Shown here: positions 24,684-33,097 of the stretch, piece by piece
How the letters are laid out: every line of letters starts with the position of its first letter
How positions within the stretch are numbered: position 1 is the stretch's first letter
Source of the DNA: Streptomyces sp. NBC_01116
Lineage (GTDB): Bacteria > Actinomycetota > Actinomycetes > Streptomycetales > Streptomycetaceae
Length of the DNA stretch: 64,000 nt
Assembly (NCBI RefSeq): GCF_041435495.1
Contig: NZ_CP108644.1
Location: forward strand, 5,131,501 to 5,195,500
Direction: 5' to 3'
The notes under the pieces: generated by a model
What the model was told of the DNA's origin: nothing
The model's database searches: none
What the model saw: the letters and a program-made list of their open reading frames with translations, nothing else
Made by a program: the position numbers and the translations under genes

Positions 24684-25437
24684 CTAGGACCCCTTCGAGA
24701 TCAGCGCTGAAGAATTCGTAAAGCGAACCGCCTTCTCGGCAGCTGAGGGCAGGAACAGAACCGCTACGGCTGTCCTTGTGGTGGTAGAGGCTAACGATGA
24801 ACACGTCATCAACTCGGTACGCGGTGAAAGCTCTGAACGCAGTAGACACATAGATCTCAACGCGCCCAGTGCTAGCTCTCCCGTCGAGGTCTTTATACCC
24901 ATCGACCGCCTCCGTAAGCTTGCTCCGCACGCGGTCCTCGGACATGTGGAAGCGCGTTGCGAGGATCTTGACGCAGTCCGCGTCGTTGGGATCCGGAAGA
25001 CATACCCGAACTTTGGAGTCGGGGCGGGAGGCGATCCGAGCGAGACGCACCTGATGTGTGTTGCGCCACGTTGTGGCCCATGCGGCGAAGATATCTAGCT
25101 TCTTTGCGCTAGCGAGGCGATTCTCCCAGTCGACCACCTTTGAGTAGTCAGTTCCGATCGCATCCAGTCCCGCAGATTCCACGTCATTTTTCAGACGCAG
25201 AACTTCCAGCATCTCCTGAAAGAAGGATCGTCGACCAACCAGTTCCCACAGGAGAGCTAGAGCGACGGACGCAATCACCAGCCCACCGAATTGATTGGCG
25301 AGCGTTCCGATTGACTCGTGCCGTTTAAACCAACCCAGGCCTGACGCATACAGGAAGCAGATCCCGACGATCAGCGAAATCACTGAGACCAGCCAATACT
25401 TCAGGCTGGTCACGCGACGGTACGGGTTGTTCGTCAC
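24658..25437 (-). CDS. Two-helix membrane protein with cytoplasmic effector-like domain
   Basis: 259 aa. Two N-terminal membrane helices (about 13-33 and 48-68) are followed by a 180-aa soluble domain with alternating strands: LDIFAAWATTW, KVRVCLPDPND, GRVEIYVSTAFRAFTAY, VFIVSLYHHKD. This resembles the phospholipase-D-like fold, but no HxK-x4-D motif is visible. Family not recognised. It is translationally linked to the exonuclease gene downstream (26-bp overlap) and shares its lower GC. The pair looks like a defence or abortive-type cassette, which is inference. Confidence 0.78.
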   Translation of the reverse strand: MTNNPYRRVTSLKYWLVSVISLIVGICFLYASGLGWFKRHESIGTLANQFGGLVIASVALALLWELVGRRSFFQEMLEVLRLKNDVESAGLDAIGTDYSKVVDWENRLASAKKLDIFAAWATTWRNTHQVRLARIASRPDSKVRVCLPDPNDADCVKILATRFHMSEDRVRSKLTEAVDGYKDLDGRASTGRVEIYVSTAFRAFTAYRVDDVFIVSLYHHKDSRSGSVPALSCREGGSLYEFFSADLEGVLDASVKLYP

Positions 25438-25943
25438 CTGTTACCCCTCCTCCACAGATGCGACGGTATCCCGAGCCACTGACAATGAGATGCCGTCGGT
25501 GTCGTACGGGGACTGTAGCGACCTTCGTGAAGTCCTGAGCTTCCGTGTCACCGCGCCTTGGTCTACGGATCAGAAGAGTGGCCGCCTCTCAACGCTCGGA
25601 CGCCCTCCCGGACCGTCCTGAAGCCGTGAAAGGACGCTTGTTGGTGACCAGCGCTGACGCCTGGCGACGGCTGCGACGCGGTTCAGAGCGATGATCGCGT
25701 AGGCCGGCCACAGGCCACAGCTATTGGTGATCAGTGAGGGGGCGACGCGCGACATGCAGGCGGCAGCGCGGTTGACCTGGCCACCATTCGACTGCGTCCA
25801 CAAGCCGGGCCGTGCCGGTGACCGACTCCACGAGCGCTATCCCGTACGTGCTCAGGCGATGAATGGCTGGGTCCCGTGCTCCCGCCCCTACCTCTCCGCG
25901 CTAACCAGCCCCCGAGTCGACGGGAGACTGCAACGATGGGCTC
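25438..25943. other. Intergenic stretch upstream of the membrane/exonuclease pair
   Basis: 506 bp. It should hold the promoter for the leftward pair, but I cannot fix a clear -10/-35. Frames in it (such as 25724-25990) show no family pattern. Confidence 0.45.
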
Positions 25944-26336
25944 ATGCCAATGACGCCTGGAATGCCGCTCCCCGCTGCGCTGGTACCTGACTGCACTTCA
26001 GAGGAAGCCCATCGCAGGGCTTACAAGAAGGCGAAGGCCGACAGTTCCATCTTCGTGTGCATCACCCGCCAGGGGGCGCAGTGGAGCGTGGTGCTCGATG
26101 TCATCAGCAGGCCACTCGTCACTGACGAGGCAGCCAAGGTTCTGAGGTCCGCTGTTGAGGAGCTGGTGGCCACTGGTGCCGCAGCAGGCGGAGCCAACTT
26201 CAGCACCGAGTACATCTCGATGCACCAGATCGGGAGCGAGGGGCGGGCCCGCGAGATCGCCGCCGCATTCCACGCCGCTATCTATGGCCTCCAGCAGCTG
26301 CAAGTCGCCGTGCCGATTCCACGGCAGAGTCCATGA
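25944..26336 (+). CDS. Hypothetical protein next to attR
   Basis: 130 aa alpha/beta protein, not recognised. An N-terminal helix (EEAHRRAYKKAKAD) is followed by strands (SSIFVCITRQG, WSVVLDVIS) and a Gly/Ala-rich helical middle, with FSTEYISMHQIG near residue 88. The start is ATG 25944 or 25950 with a weak ribosome-binding site. Last gene of the element, 101 bp from attR. Confidence 0.6.
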   Translation: MPMTPGMPLPAALVPDCTSEEAHRRAYKKAKADSSIFVCITRQGAQWSVVLDVISRPLVTDEAAKVLRSAVEELVATGAAAGGANFSTEYISMHQIGSEGRAREIAAAFHAAIYGLQQLQVAVPIPRQSP

Positions 26337-26437
26337 GCGGCCAACTGCGGGCCGTCACGACGCTTGGTGGGGTCTGCGTGGGGCGAGTACGCAGGGGATG
26401 GAGAAAGAGCCTGATCAGAGCTGGGCCGAGGCGCGGT

Positions 26438-26488
26438 CTGTAAATCTGCCGGCTCAGCCTACCCAGGTTCGAACCCTGGCGCCGCCAC
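26438..26488 (+). repeat. attR: 51-bp copy of the tRNA-Tyr 3' half
   Basis: Identical to 6432-6482. It contains the anticodon-loop part, variable arm, T-arm and 3' acceptor strand of tRNA-Tyr but no 5' half, so it is not a functional tRNA. It marks the right end of the integrated element. Confidence 0.93.
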
Positions 26489-26495
26489 GCGAACG

Positions 26496-26528
26496 AAGCC
26501 CCCGACCGGTTCTTCCGGTCGGGGGCTT
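26496..26528 (+). terminator. Original chromosomal terminator of tRNA-Tyr
   Basis: AAGCCCCCGACCGG (26496-26509) pairs perfectly with 26515-26528 over 14 bp with a 5-nt loop. It lies 8 bp past attR, where it would follow the tRNA-Tyr gene in an element-free chromosome; now it faces the convergent reductase gene. Confidence 0.85.
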
Positions 26529-26573
26529 CCTCGTTGTCCGGGCGCGGAGTTCAGCGGGGAGTCCCGCCCCGGA

Positions 26574-27230
26574 TCAGTTGCCCGCGACGTCCTTCACGGC
26601 CACCGTCACCGGCACGTTCCCGGAGATCGCCTCAAGGGTCAGGCCCGCCGTCGCCGGGGTGTCCAGCAGCTCCAGCAGCGTGGCCGCCACGTCGTCGCGG
26701 GGGATCGGGCCGCGGCCCGTCGAGGCGGCCAGGAGGACCTGTCCGGTGCCCGCGTCGTTGGTCAGCATGCCGGGGCGCAGGATCGTCCAGTCCAGCGCGG
26801 TGCGGGAGCGTACGTCGGCGTCGGCGGCGCCCTTGGCCCTCAGGTACACGTCGAAGACCTCGTCGCCGGGGTGGTCGGGGTCGGCTCCCATCGAGGAGAC
26901 GACGAGATAGCGGCGGACGCCCGCCGCCTCGGCCGCGTCGGCGAACAGCACGGCCGCGTCGCGGTCGACGGTGTCCTTGCGGGCGACACCGCTGTCCGGC
27001 CCCGCGCCCGCGGCGAAGACGGCCGCGTCCGCGCCGCGCAGCACCTCCGCGGTCTGCTCCACGGTGGCCGATTCGAGGTCCAGCACGGCGGGTTGGGCGC
27101 CGGCTTCGGTCAGGTCCTGACTCTGTTGGGGGTTGCGGATGATCCCTACGGCTTCATCCCCGCGTGCGGCGAGGAGCCGCTCCAGCCGCAGTGCGATCTG
27201 TCCGTGTCCACCTGCGATGACAATGCGCAT
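26574..27230 (-). CDS. NAD(P)-binding NmrA/atypical SDR protein
   Basis: 218 aa Rossmann-fold protein. The N-terminal dinucleotide motif is IAGGHGQIALRL, with an RYLVVSSMGAD segment near residue 106 and TILRPGMLTND near 149, typical of NmrA-like atypical short-chain dehydrogenases that often lack the catalytic Tyr-x3-Lys. Could sense NAD(P) state or reduce an unknown substrate. ATG 27230; the longer open frame to 27638 has no conserved content. First core gene after the element. Confidence 0.87.
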   Translation of the reverse strand: MRIVIAGGHGQIALRLERLLAARGDEAVGIIRNPQQSQDLTEAGAQPAVLDLESATVEQTAEVLRGADAAVFAAGAGPDSGVARKDTVDRDAAVLFADAAEAAGVRRYLVVSSMGADPDHPGDEVFDVYLRAKGAADADVRSRTALDWTILRPGMLTNDAGTGQVLLAASTGRGPIPRDDVAATLLELLDTPATAGLTLEAISGNVPVTVAVKDVAGN

Positions 27231-27264
27231 ACCACCGACCGTACGCCCGGGGGCCGGGTCGTGC

Positions 27265-28560
27265 TCAGTTCCGCGGCCCCGCGCCGGAGTCGGGCCTGCC
27301 CTGGCGCGGCAGTCCGCCGAGCCCCGCGGCGGCGTCTCCGTCGGAGTCGCAGTACTCGCGCACGGCGCTGGTGCGGGCGACGATCCGGCCGCCGTGGATG
27401 ACGATGCGGCTGTAGGCGAGGGAGAGCACCGCGGAGAGGTGCTCGCCGCGTACGGCGAGGAGTTCGGCGGGGAATCCCGCCTCGACGCGCACGTCGGGCA
27501 GGCCGAGGGCCGCGCGGGCGGCCGTGGAGACCAGGGCGTACGCCTGTTCGGCGCGCAGCCCCGCCTGGGAGGCGAGGAGGTAGGCGGCTTCGAGCGGATC
27601 GCCGCGACCGACCGGGTTGGCCGTGTCCCGCAGCGCACCGCTGCCCGCCGCGACGCGTACGCCCGCGGAGCGCAGCAGGCGTACGGGGGCGGTCGTACGG
27701 CGCTCCGCGCCGGCGCAGCCGCCCTGGGGCAGGCAGACCACGGTGATCCCGGCGGCGGCGAGCCGGTCGGCGGCCCGGGCCGCGGCGTCCAGGGGCAGGT
27801 GGGCCAGGCCGCCGCACGGGCCGAGGGTGACGCCGGGGCGCAGTCCGGCGGCCATCGCGGCGAGCCGGGCCAGGCGGGCGGGGTCGTCGCCGTCGGTGTG
27901 CAGGTCCACGGGGCAGCCGTGCTCGGCGGCGATCTCCAGGACGGCCTCGGTGTAGCCCGTGGGGTCGGGGTCGAGGTCGGGGCAGCCGCCGACGACGGCC
28001 GCGCCCATCTTCACCGCGTCCCGGAGCATCGCGAGGCTGTCCGCCCCGGCGATGCCGGTGAGGAGCCGGGGGACCGCGACGGGCATGACGTCGGCGAGGC
28101 CGCGCAGGGCGCGCCGGGTCCCCAGGACGGCTTCGAGCGGGGCGAGGCCCTGGACGTCGCCGACGCGGACGTGGGTGCGCAGGGCGGTGGCGCCGTGGCC
28201 GAGCTGGAGGAGGGCGGCCTCGGTGGCGCGGCGCTGGATGTCCTCGGTGCGGTGGGAGGCGGGGCCGGGGCTGTCGGGGCCCGCGCTGTCGGCGGTGAGG
28301 GCGGTGTCGCTGTGGGCGTGGGGTTCGGCCGGGGCGGGGAGCAGGAGGTAGCCGCGGAGGTCGATGCGGGGGCCACGGGCGGTGAGGCTGCCCGCGGTGC
28401 CGACGGCCTCGATCCGGCTGCCGCTCAGACGTACGTCGACGGCCCGACCGTCGGCGAGGCGGGCGCCGCCGAGGACGAGGGCGGGGTGCTCGGCGGTGGT
28501 GGCCGCGTCGGCGCTGTCGGGCGCGTTGTCGTCGGGCCGCCGTGGCTGGCTGTCGGGCAT
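27265..28560 (-). CDS. Cytosine-deaminase-like amidohydrolase with lost catalytic residues
   Basis: 431 aa, amidohydrolase fold of the CodA group. The first metal motif HAH is kept (EPHAHSDTAL near residue 81), and the third His is kept in DLHTDG. But the acid following it (HCDE in CodA) is Gly, the next His position (SHTT in CodA) reads GPCGG, and the metal/catalytic Asp of GxDD reads AAGSGALRD. Residue equivalences come from alignment by eye with remembered E. coli CodA. It is thus probably not a classical deaminase. ATG start, 255 bp before the tRNA pair. Confidence 0.8.
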   Translation of the reverse strand: MPDSQPRRPDDNAPDSADAATTAEHPALVLGGARLADGRAVDVRLSGSRIEAVGTAGSLTARGPRIDLRGYLLLPAPAEPHAHSDTALTADSAGPDSPGPASHRTEDIQRRATEAALLQLGHGATALRTHVRVGDVQGLAPLEAVLGTRRALRGLADVMPVAVPRLLTGIAGADSLAMLRDAVKMGAAVVGGCPDLDPDPTGYTEAVLEIAAEHGCPVDLHTDGDDPARLARLAAMAAGLRPGVTLGPCGGLAHLPLDAAARAADRLAAAGITVVCLPQGGCAGAERRTTAPVRLLRSAGVRVAAGSGALRDTANPVGRGDPLEAAYLLASQAGLRAEQAYALVSTAARAALGLPDVRVEAGFPAELLAVRGEHLSAVLSLAYSRIVIHGGRIVARTSAVREYCDSDGDAAAGLGGLPRQGRPDSGAGPRN

Positions 28561-28774
28561 CGCGCTCCTGGGAGGGGTTCAAGATCACACGGAGTGACCA
28601 CACCCTAGGGGCGTACGGGGGCCGCGTCCGGGAGGGGCGGAATAGTCGTACCGGTGCGCCTGCGCCGGCCGTCGGACGGGCCCGTTCCGGAGTCGGACGC
28701 GGCCTGGATCAAGACCTGATCAGGGGGTGTGGGCGGCCCTGGACGGAGGGCCGGAGAGGGCGGCGCAAACGGAT

Positions 28775-28802
28775 TTGGGCAACCGGCGGGGGACCGTGTA
28801 AT
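28775..28802 (+). promoter_or_regulatory. Probable promoter of the tRNA-Thr/tRNA-Met unit
   Basis: TTGGGC (28775-28780) and TGTAAT (28797-28802) are spaced by 16 bp and lie 14 bp upstream of tRNA-Thr, a sensible position for a housekeeping sigma-factor promoter. Confidence 0.6.
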
Positions 28803-28815
28803 GTCTTCATCGCTC

Positions 28816-28888
28816 GCCCCAATAGCTCAGTCGGTAGAGCGTCTCCATGGTAAGGAGAAGGTCTGCGGTTCGATTCCGCATTGGGGCT
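28816..28888 (+). tRNA. tRNA-Thr (GGT)
   Basis: 73 nt, acceptor stem GCCCCAA/TTGGGGC fully paired, anticodon loop ATGGTAA giving GGT, T-loop TTCGATT. CCA is not encoded. A small hairpin CCCCGC-TTC-GGCGGGG follows at about 28903. Confidence 0.95.
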
Positions 28889-28933
28889 CTGGTGATCGGG
28901 AAACCCCGCTTCGGCGGGGGGACTCATCATCAA

Positions 28934-29006
28934 AGCGGTGTAGCTCAGTCGGTAGAGCAAGCGGCTCATAATCGCTGTGTCACCGGTTCAAGTCCGGTCA
29001 CCGCTA
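28934..29006 (+). tRNA. tRNA-Met (CAT), elongator type
   Basis: 73 nt, acceptor AGCGGTG/CACCGCT, anticodon loop CTCATAA giving CAT, T-loop TTCAAGT. The paired first acceptor position (A-T) marks it as elongator rather than initiator. CCA is not encoded. Lies between tRNA-Thr and rpmG. Confidence 0.94.
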
Positions 29007-29011
29007 CTAAC

Positions 29012-29049
29012 GGTAGCCGATTGCTGGGTCGGTCCTTCGATCGGCTACC
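29012..29049 (+). terminator. Terminator between tRNA-Met and rpmG
   Basis: GGTAGCCGAT (29012-29021) pairs with ATCGGCTACC (29040-29049) around an 18-nt loop and is followed by CTTTTAT. It probably separates the tRNA unit from rpmG or attenuates read-through. Confidence 0.72.
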
Positions 29050-29094
29050 CTTTTATGCGTTCATCCGTCCACCGTCCGTCCAAGGAGCACTCAC

Positions 29095-29259
29095 GTGGCT
29101 GCCACCGACGTCCGCCCGAAGATCACGCTGGCCTGCGTGGAGTGCAAGGAGCGGAACTACATCACCAAGAAGAACCGGCGTAACAACCCGGACCGTCTTG
29201 AGATGAAGAAGCACTGCCCGCGCTGCAACTCGCACACCGCGCACCGCGAAACGCGCTGA
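29095..29259 (+). CDS. rpmG: 50S ribosomal protein L33
   Basis: 54 aa. The zinc-binding (C+) form of L33 with two CxxC pairs: LACVECKER and [10 protein letters not shown]. It starts GTG with AAGGAG 7 nt upstream and ends TGA. The sequence [18 protein letters not shown] is the usual L33 core. It is short and hence easily missed. Confidence 0.95.
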
Positions 29260-29270
29260 ATCAGGCTCGT

Positions 29271-29305
29271 ACACGAGGCCGTCCCCTCTGGGGGCGGCCT
29301 CGTGT
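29271..29305 (+). terminator. Terminator after rpmG
   Basis: ACACGAGGCCGTCCCC (29271-29286) pairs with GGGGCGGCCTCGTGT (29291-29305) with one bulge and a TCTG loop. Confidence 0.78.
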
Positions 29306-29380
29306 CGTTGTAGGGGCCGTTCCCGCACAGGGCGTGCCCTTGTTCGTCTTTCACCAGGTTTCTCAGGAGGTAGCGAGCTC

Positions 29381-29833
29381 ATGGCGCTCGACCAGTCCTT
29401 CGTGGGGCGGACCTATCCGCCCACTCCGGCGTACGAGGTCGGCCGCGAGAAGATCCGCGAGTTCGCCGAGGCGGTGGGCGACGCCCATCCGGCGTACGTC
29501 GACGTGGAGGCGGCCCGCGCCCTCGGTCACGCCGATGTGATCGCGCCGCCCACGTTCGTCTTCTCGATCACCTACCGGGCCGCCGGAGACGTGGTGCGGG
29601 ACCCGCAGCTGGGTCTGGACTACAGCCGGGTCGTCCACGGCGACCAGAAGTTCAGCTATGTGCGTCCGGTGCGGGCGGGTGACCGCCTGACGGTCACGTC
29701 CACGATCGAGGCCATCAAGTCCCTCGCGGGCAACGACGTCCTGGACATCCGGGGGGATGTGCACGACGAGGCCGGCGACCTGGTGGTCACGGCGCTCACG
29801 AAGCTGGTGGCGCGCGCCGCCGAGGAGGCGTGA
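29381..29833 (+). CDS. MaoC-family dehydratase, N-terminal-type (HadA-like)
   Basis: 150 aa hot-dog fold protein. It resembles mycobacterial HadA/HadC, the partner subunit of the 3-hydroxyacyl-ACP dehydratase, and carries the substrate-channel features FVFSITYRAAGD and RVVHGDQKF, with a hydratase-like DAHPAYVD. In mycobacteria the HadB partner supplies the catalytic residues; here the next gene is HadB-like. ATG start with TCAGGAGGTAG upstream. Overlaps its partner by 4 bp. Confidence 0.88.
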   Translation: MALDQSFVGRTYPPTPAYEVGREKIREFAEAVGDAHPAYVDVEAARALGHADVIAPPTFVFSITYRAAGDVVRDPQLGLDYSRVVHGDQKFSYVRPVRAGDRLTVTSTIEAIKSLAGNDVLDIRGDVHDEAGDLVVTALTKLVARAAEEA

Positions 29834-30261
29834 TGACGGCGAAGGTCTCTTACGGGTCGGTCGAGGTCGGTACGGAGCTGCCCGCGCAGTCGTTCCCGGT
29901 GACGCGGGCCACGCTCGTGCAGTACGCCGGTGCGTCGGGCGACTTCAACCCGATCCACTGGAACGAGAAGTTCGCGGTGGAGGTCGGGCTGCCGGACGTG
30001 ATCGCGCACGGCATGTTCACGATGGCCGAGGCGATCCGGGTGGTCACGGACTGGGTCGGCGACCCGGGCGCGGTCGTCGACTACGGGGTGCGCTTCACGA
30101 AGCCGGTCGTCGTGCCCAACGACGACAAGGGCGCGCTGATCGAGGTCAGCGGCAAGGTCGCGGTGAAGCTGGACGACAACCTGGTCCGGGTGGACCTGAT
30201 CGCCCTGTGCGACGGCAAGAAGGTGCTGGGGATGTCGCGGGCCGTGGTCCGGCTCGCCTGA
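29830..30261 (+). CDS. MaoC-family dehydratase (HadB-like)
   Basis: 143 aa R-specific enoyl hydratase/3-hydroxyacyl dehydratase. The hydratase motif with the Asp/His pair is visible in SGDFNPIHWNEKFA (near residues 38-51), and IAHGMFTMAEA follows as in all MaoC proteins. It should form a heterodimer with the preceding HadA-like protein for a fatty acid or related chain-building step. The start is GTG 29830 (GTGATGA, overlapping the upstream stop) or ATG 29833. Confidence 0.9.
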   Translation: MMTAKVSYGSVEVGTELPAQSFPVTRATLVQYAGASGDFNPIHWNEKFAVEVGLPDVIAHGMFTMAEAIRVVTDWVGDPGAVVDYGVRFTKPVVVPNDDKGALIEVSGKVAVKLDDNLVRVDLIALCDGKKVLGMSRAVVRLA

Positions 30262-30516
30262 GGCGGACCGGCGCGGCAGCCGAGGTGAGGGGCGTTTCTC
30301 CGGCGGAGGGGCGCCCCTCACCGCGTGCTCGCCCTCGCCCCGCCGGCCCTTCCGGCCGGGCACCGCGTCCGGCCGGGGTTCCACGACTCGGTCCGGGCGC
30401 GCCCGGTGAGCGGGGAGGTGGGCGGGGCCCTCGGGGCCGCCGGACACTCCCCGGCCCCGGCGTCCGGCCCATGGCCCCGCACGAGCGGCGGGGGCGTGGA
30501 ACGTACTCTTGTCCCC

Positions 30517-31572
30517 GTGCAGGAACTCCACGACGCCCCCCTCGCCCCCCTGACCACCTTCCGGCTCGGAGGCCCCGCGGCCCGGCTGCTGACCGCCACG
30601 AGCGACGCCGAGGTGATCGCCGCCGTGCGCGAGGCCGACGCGAGCGGCACCCCGCTGCTGGTGATCGGCGGCGGCTCCAACCTGGTCATCGGCGACAAGG
30701 GCTTCGACGGCACCGCCCTGCGGATCGCCACGCAGGGCTTCGCGCTGTCGGGGACGTCCCTGGAGCTGGCGGCCGGCGAGGTGTGGACCGACGCCGTCGC
30801 CCGGACCGTCGAGGCGGGCCTCGCGGGCATCGAGTGTCTGGCCGGCATCCCCGGATCCGCGGGCGCGACGCCCATCCAGAACGTCGGCGCGTACGGACAG
30901 GAGGTGTCCACCACCATCACGGAGGTCGTCGCCTACGACCGGCGCACCGAGGAGACGGTGACGATTCCGAACGCGGAGTGCGCGTTCTCGTACCGTCACA
31001 GCCGCTTCAAGGCCGAACCCGACCGCTTCGTGGTGCTGCGTGTCCGATTCGAGCTGGAAGAGGCGGCCGGGCTCTCCGCGCCCCTGAAGTACCCCGAAAC
31101 GGCCAGGGCCATGGGCGTCGAGCAGGGCGACCGCGTCCCGCTGCCGGCCGCCCGCGAGACCGTGCTGCGGCTGCGCGCCGGCAAGGGCATGGTGCTGGAC
31201 CCGGAGGACCACGACACCTGGTCGGCGGGGTCCTTCTTCACCAACCCGATCCTCGGACCGGCCGCTTTCCAGGACTTCCTCGCCCGGGTCGGCGAGCGCC
31301 TCGGCCCGGACGTGGCACCTCCCGCCTTCCCGGCCGGGGACGGACGCACCAAGACCTCGGCGGCCTGGCTGATCGACCGGGCCGGATTCACCAAGGGCTA
31401 CGGCAGCGGCCCCGCCCGGATCTCCACCAAGCACACCCTCGCCCTCACCAACCGGGGCGCGGCCACCACCGAGGACCTGCTCGCCCTGGCCCGCGAGGTC
31501 GTCGACGGAGTGCACGCGGCCTTCGGCGTCACCCTGGTCAACGAGCCGGTGACGGTCGGCGTCAGCCTGTAG
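30517..31572 (+). CDS. murB: UDP-N-acetylmuramate dehydrogenase
   Basis: 351 aa FAD enzyme that reduces UDP-N-acetylglucosamine enolpyruvate to UDP-N-acetylmuramate in peptidoglycan precursor synthesis. Visible are the N-terminal NTFRxGG-like LTTFRLGG, the FAD-binding IGGGSNLVIGD, the IPGSAGATPIQNVGAYGQE block, and the catalytic-serine stretch WSAGSFFTNPIL. Late RISTKHTLALTN is also typical. I chose GTG 30517; GTG 30496 is possible and has a better ribosome-binding site. Confidence 0.93.
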   Translation: MQELHDAPLAPLTTFRLGGPAARLLTATSDAEVIAAVREADASGTPLLVIGGGSNLVIGDKGFDGTALRIATQGFALSGTSLELAAGEVWTDAVARTVEAGLAGIECLAGIPGSAGATPIQNVGAYGQEVSTTITEVVAYDRRTEETVTIPNAECAFSYRHSRFKAEPDRFVVLRVRFELEEAAGLSAPLKYPETARAMGVEQGDRVPLPAARETVLRLRAGKGMVLDPEDHDTWSAGSFFTNPILGPAAFQDFLARVGERLGPDVAPPAFPAGDGRTKTSAAWLIDRAGFTKGYGSGPARISTKHTLALTNRGAATTEDLLALAREVVDGVHAAFGVTLVNEPVTVGVSL

Positions 31573-31772
31573 GGCCTCCAGGTCCTGTCGTCGGACTGCC
31601 GCCTGCCCGGTGCCGTGCACGCGCTCTCGCCGCACCGGGCACAGGCCCGAGTACGTCCCGTGCGAGGACCCGCACCCGGCACACCGGGAGCACGCACCCG
31701 ACCCCGCAGGGCCGCCCTCCGGGCGACGACGGCCGTCCGACGACAGGACCTGGCCCCGGGCGGCGTACGGGG

Positions 31773-32408
31773 TCAGTACGCGACGCCCACGCCCTGCTTC
31801 ACGGCCGCCGGGTCCCCGACCAGCGCGAGCATCGCGTGGGCCACATCGGCCCGGGAGATGGACCGGCTGCTGCGCGGCGTACCGCCCACGACCTGCCGGT
31901 AGACGCCCGTACGCGGCCCGTCCGTCAGCTTCGGCGGCCGCACCGCGGTCCAGTCCGTCGCGCTGCGGTCCAGCGCCGCCTCCATCCGCGTGAGATCGGC
32001 GTACAGCTCCGCGAGGACCGCCCCGACCGCCTTGCGCATCAGCCGGTCCACCAGGGGATCGTCCGCCGGCTCCGGCCCCACGGGCACCGCGCTCACCACC
32101 ACCAGCCGCCGGACGCCCTCGGCCTCCATCGCCGTCAGGATCCGCCCGGTCAGCCGTTCGGCGACGCCGTTGGCCTTCCGGCCGCGCGAACCCAGCCCCG
32201 ACAGGACCGCGTCCCGCCCCGCCACCGCCGCCCGCACGGCCGCCGGATCGTCCAGCCGGACGGCGGCGTGCAGCGCCGCGCGATCCAGCCGCTCCGGGAG
32301 CCGGTCCGGGTCGCGGACCACGACCGTCACCTCGTGGCCCGCCGCGAGGGCCTGCCCGACGATCTCCCGACCGACGCCGCCGGTCGCCCCGAACACGGTG
32401 ATTCTCAT
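31773..32408 (-). CDS. NAD(P)-binding reductase (NmrA/SDR type)
   Basis: 211 aa Rossmann protein with the motif VFGATGGVGREIV at residues 4-16, VVSAVPVGPEP near 93-103 and the C-terminal WTAVRPPKLTDG, typical of atypical short-chain dehydrogenases acting as quinone- or flavin-type reductases. ATG start at 32408. Divergent from a TetR gene across 98 bp, so it is probably that regulator's target. Confidence 0.88.
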   Translation of the reverse strand: MRITVFGATGGVGREIVGQALAAGHEVTVVVRDPDRLPERLDRAALHAAVRLDDPAAVRAAVAGRDAVLSGLGSRGRKANGVAERLTGRILTAMEAEGVRRLVVVSAVPVGPEPADDPLVDRLMRKAVGAVLAELYADLTRMEAALDRSATDWTAVRPPKLTDGPRTGVYRQVVGGTPRSSRSISRADVAHAMLALVGDPAAVKQGVGVAY

Positions 32409-32506
32409 GGTGCGCCCCCTGGTGGGTGAGTGTTCACTAACCTCTAGAGTGAGTGGCTCCCCACCCGGTCGTCAAGATTTCCGGGTCCCGGCCTGTTGGA
32501 GCACGC

Positions 32507-33097
32507 ATGGACCAGAAGCCCGCCCGCGTCCGGATCGTCGACGCGGCGCACGAGCTGATGCTCTCCATCGGCCTCGCCAGGACCACCACCAAGGAGATCG
32601 CCCGGGCCGCCGGCTGCTCGGAGGCGGCGCTCTACAAGTACTTCTCCGGCAAGGAGGAGCTGTTCGTCACCGTCCTCGCCGAGCGGCTGCCCCGGCTCGG
32701 AAACCTGCTCGGCGAACTGACCGCCGGCCAGGGCACGGTCGAGGGCAACCTCACCGAGATCGCCCGGGTGGCCGCGCTGTTCTACGAGCAGACCTTCCCC
32801 ATGGCCGCGTCCCTGTACGCCGAACCCCAGCTCAAGCGCCGCCACGAGGAGGGCGTGGGAGGGCTGGAAGCCGGGCCCCACCTGCCGATCCGGCAGCTCG
32901 ACGCCTATCTGCGCGCCGAACAGGGCGCGGGCCGGGTCCGGGCCGACGCGGACACCTACGCCGCGGCCTCCCTGCTGATGGGCGCCTGCGCCCAACGGGC
33001 CTTCGCCTACGCCGCGCTCCCCGGCGGCACGCCCCCGCAGTCCCTGGACGCGTTCGCCGCCTCCCTGGCGCGCACGCTGCTGGGCGGGATCAGCTAG
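32507..33097 (+). CDS. TetR/AcrR family transcriptional regulator
   Basis: 196 aa. N-terminal helix-turn-helix: RIVDAAHELMLSIGL, then TTKEIARAAGCSEAALYKYF. The C-terminal ligand domain is of usual size. ATG 32507 has TTGGAGCACGC upstream. It faces the reductase gene, and the gap contains GTGAGTGTTCACTAAC, a half-palindrome at about 32424-32440 that may be the operator. The stop overlaps the convergent adenosine deaminase stop by 8 bp. Confidence 0.9.
   Translation: MDQKPARVRIVDAAHELMLSIGLARTTTKEIARAAGCSEAALYKYFSGKEELFVTVLAERLPRLGNLLGELTAGQGTVEGNLTEIARVAALFYEQTFPMAASLYAEPQLKRRHEEGVGGLEAGPHLPIRQLDAYLRAEQGAGRVRADADTYAAASLLMGACAQRAFAYAALPGGTPPQSLDAFAASLARTLLGGIS

Noticed and set aside
25724..25990. 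88-aa frame upstream of the attR-proximal gene
   Set aside because: No ribosome-binding site, no family pattern, and mixed composition.
26438..26488. A second tRNA gene at the right end of the element
   Set aside because: Only the 3' half of tRNA-Tyr is present and the 5' acceptor, D-arm and first anticodon strand are missing.
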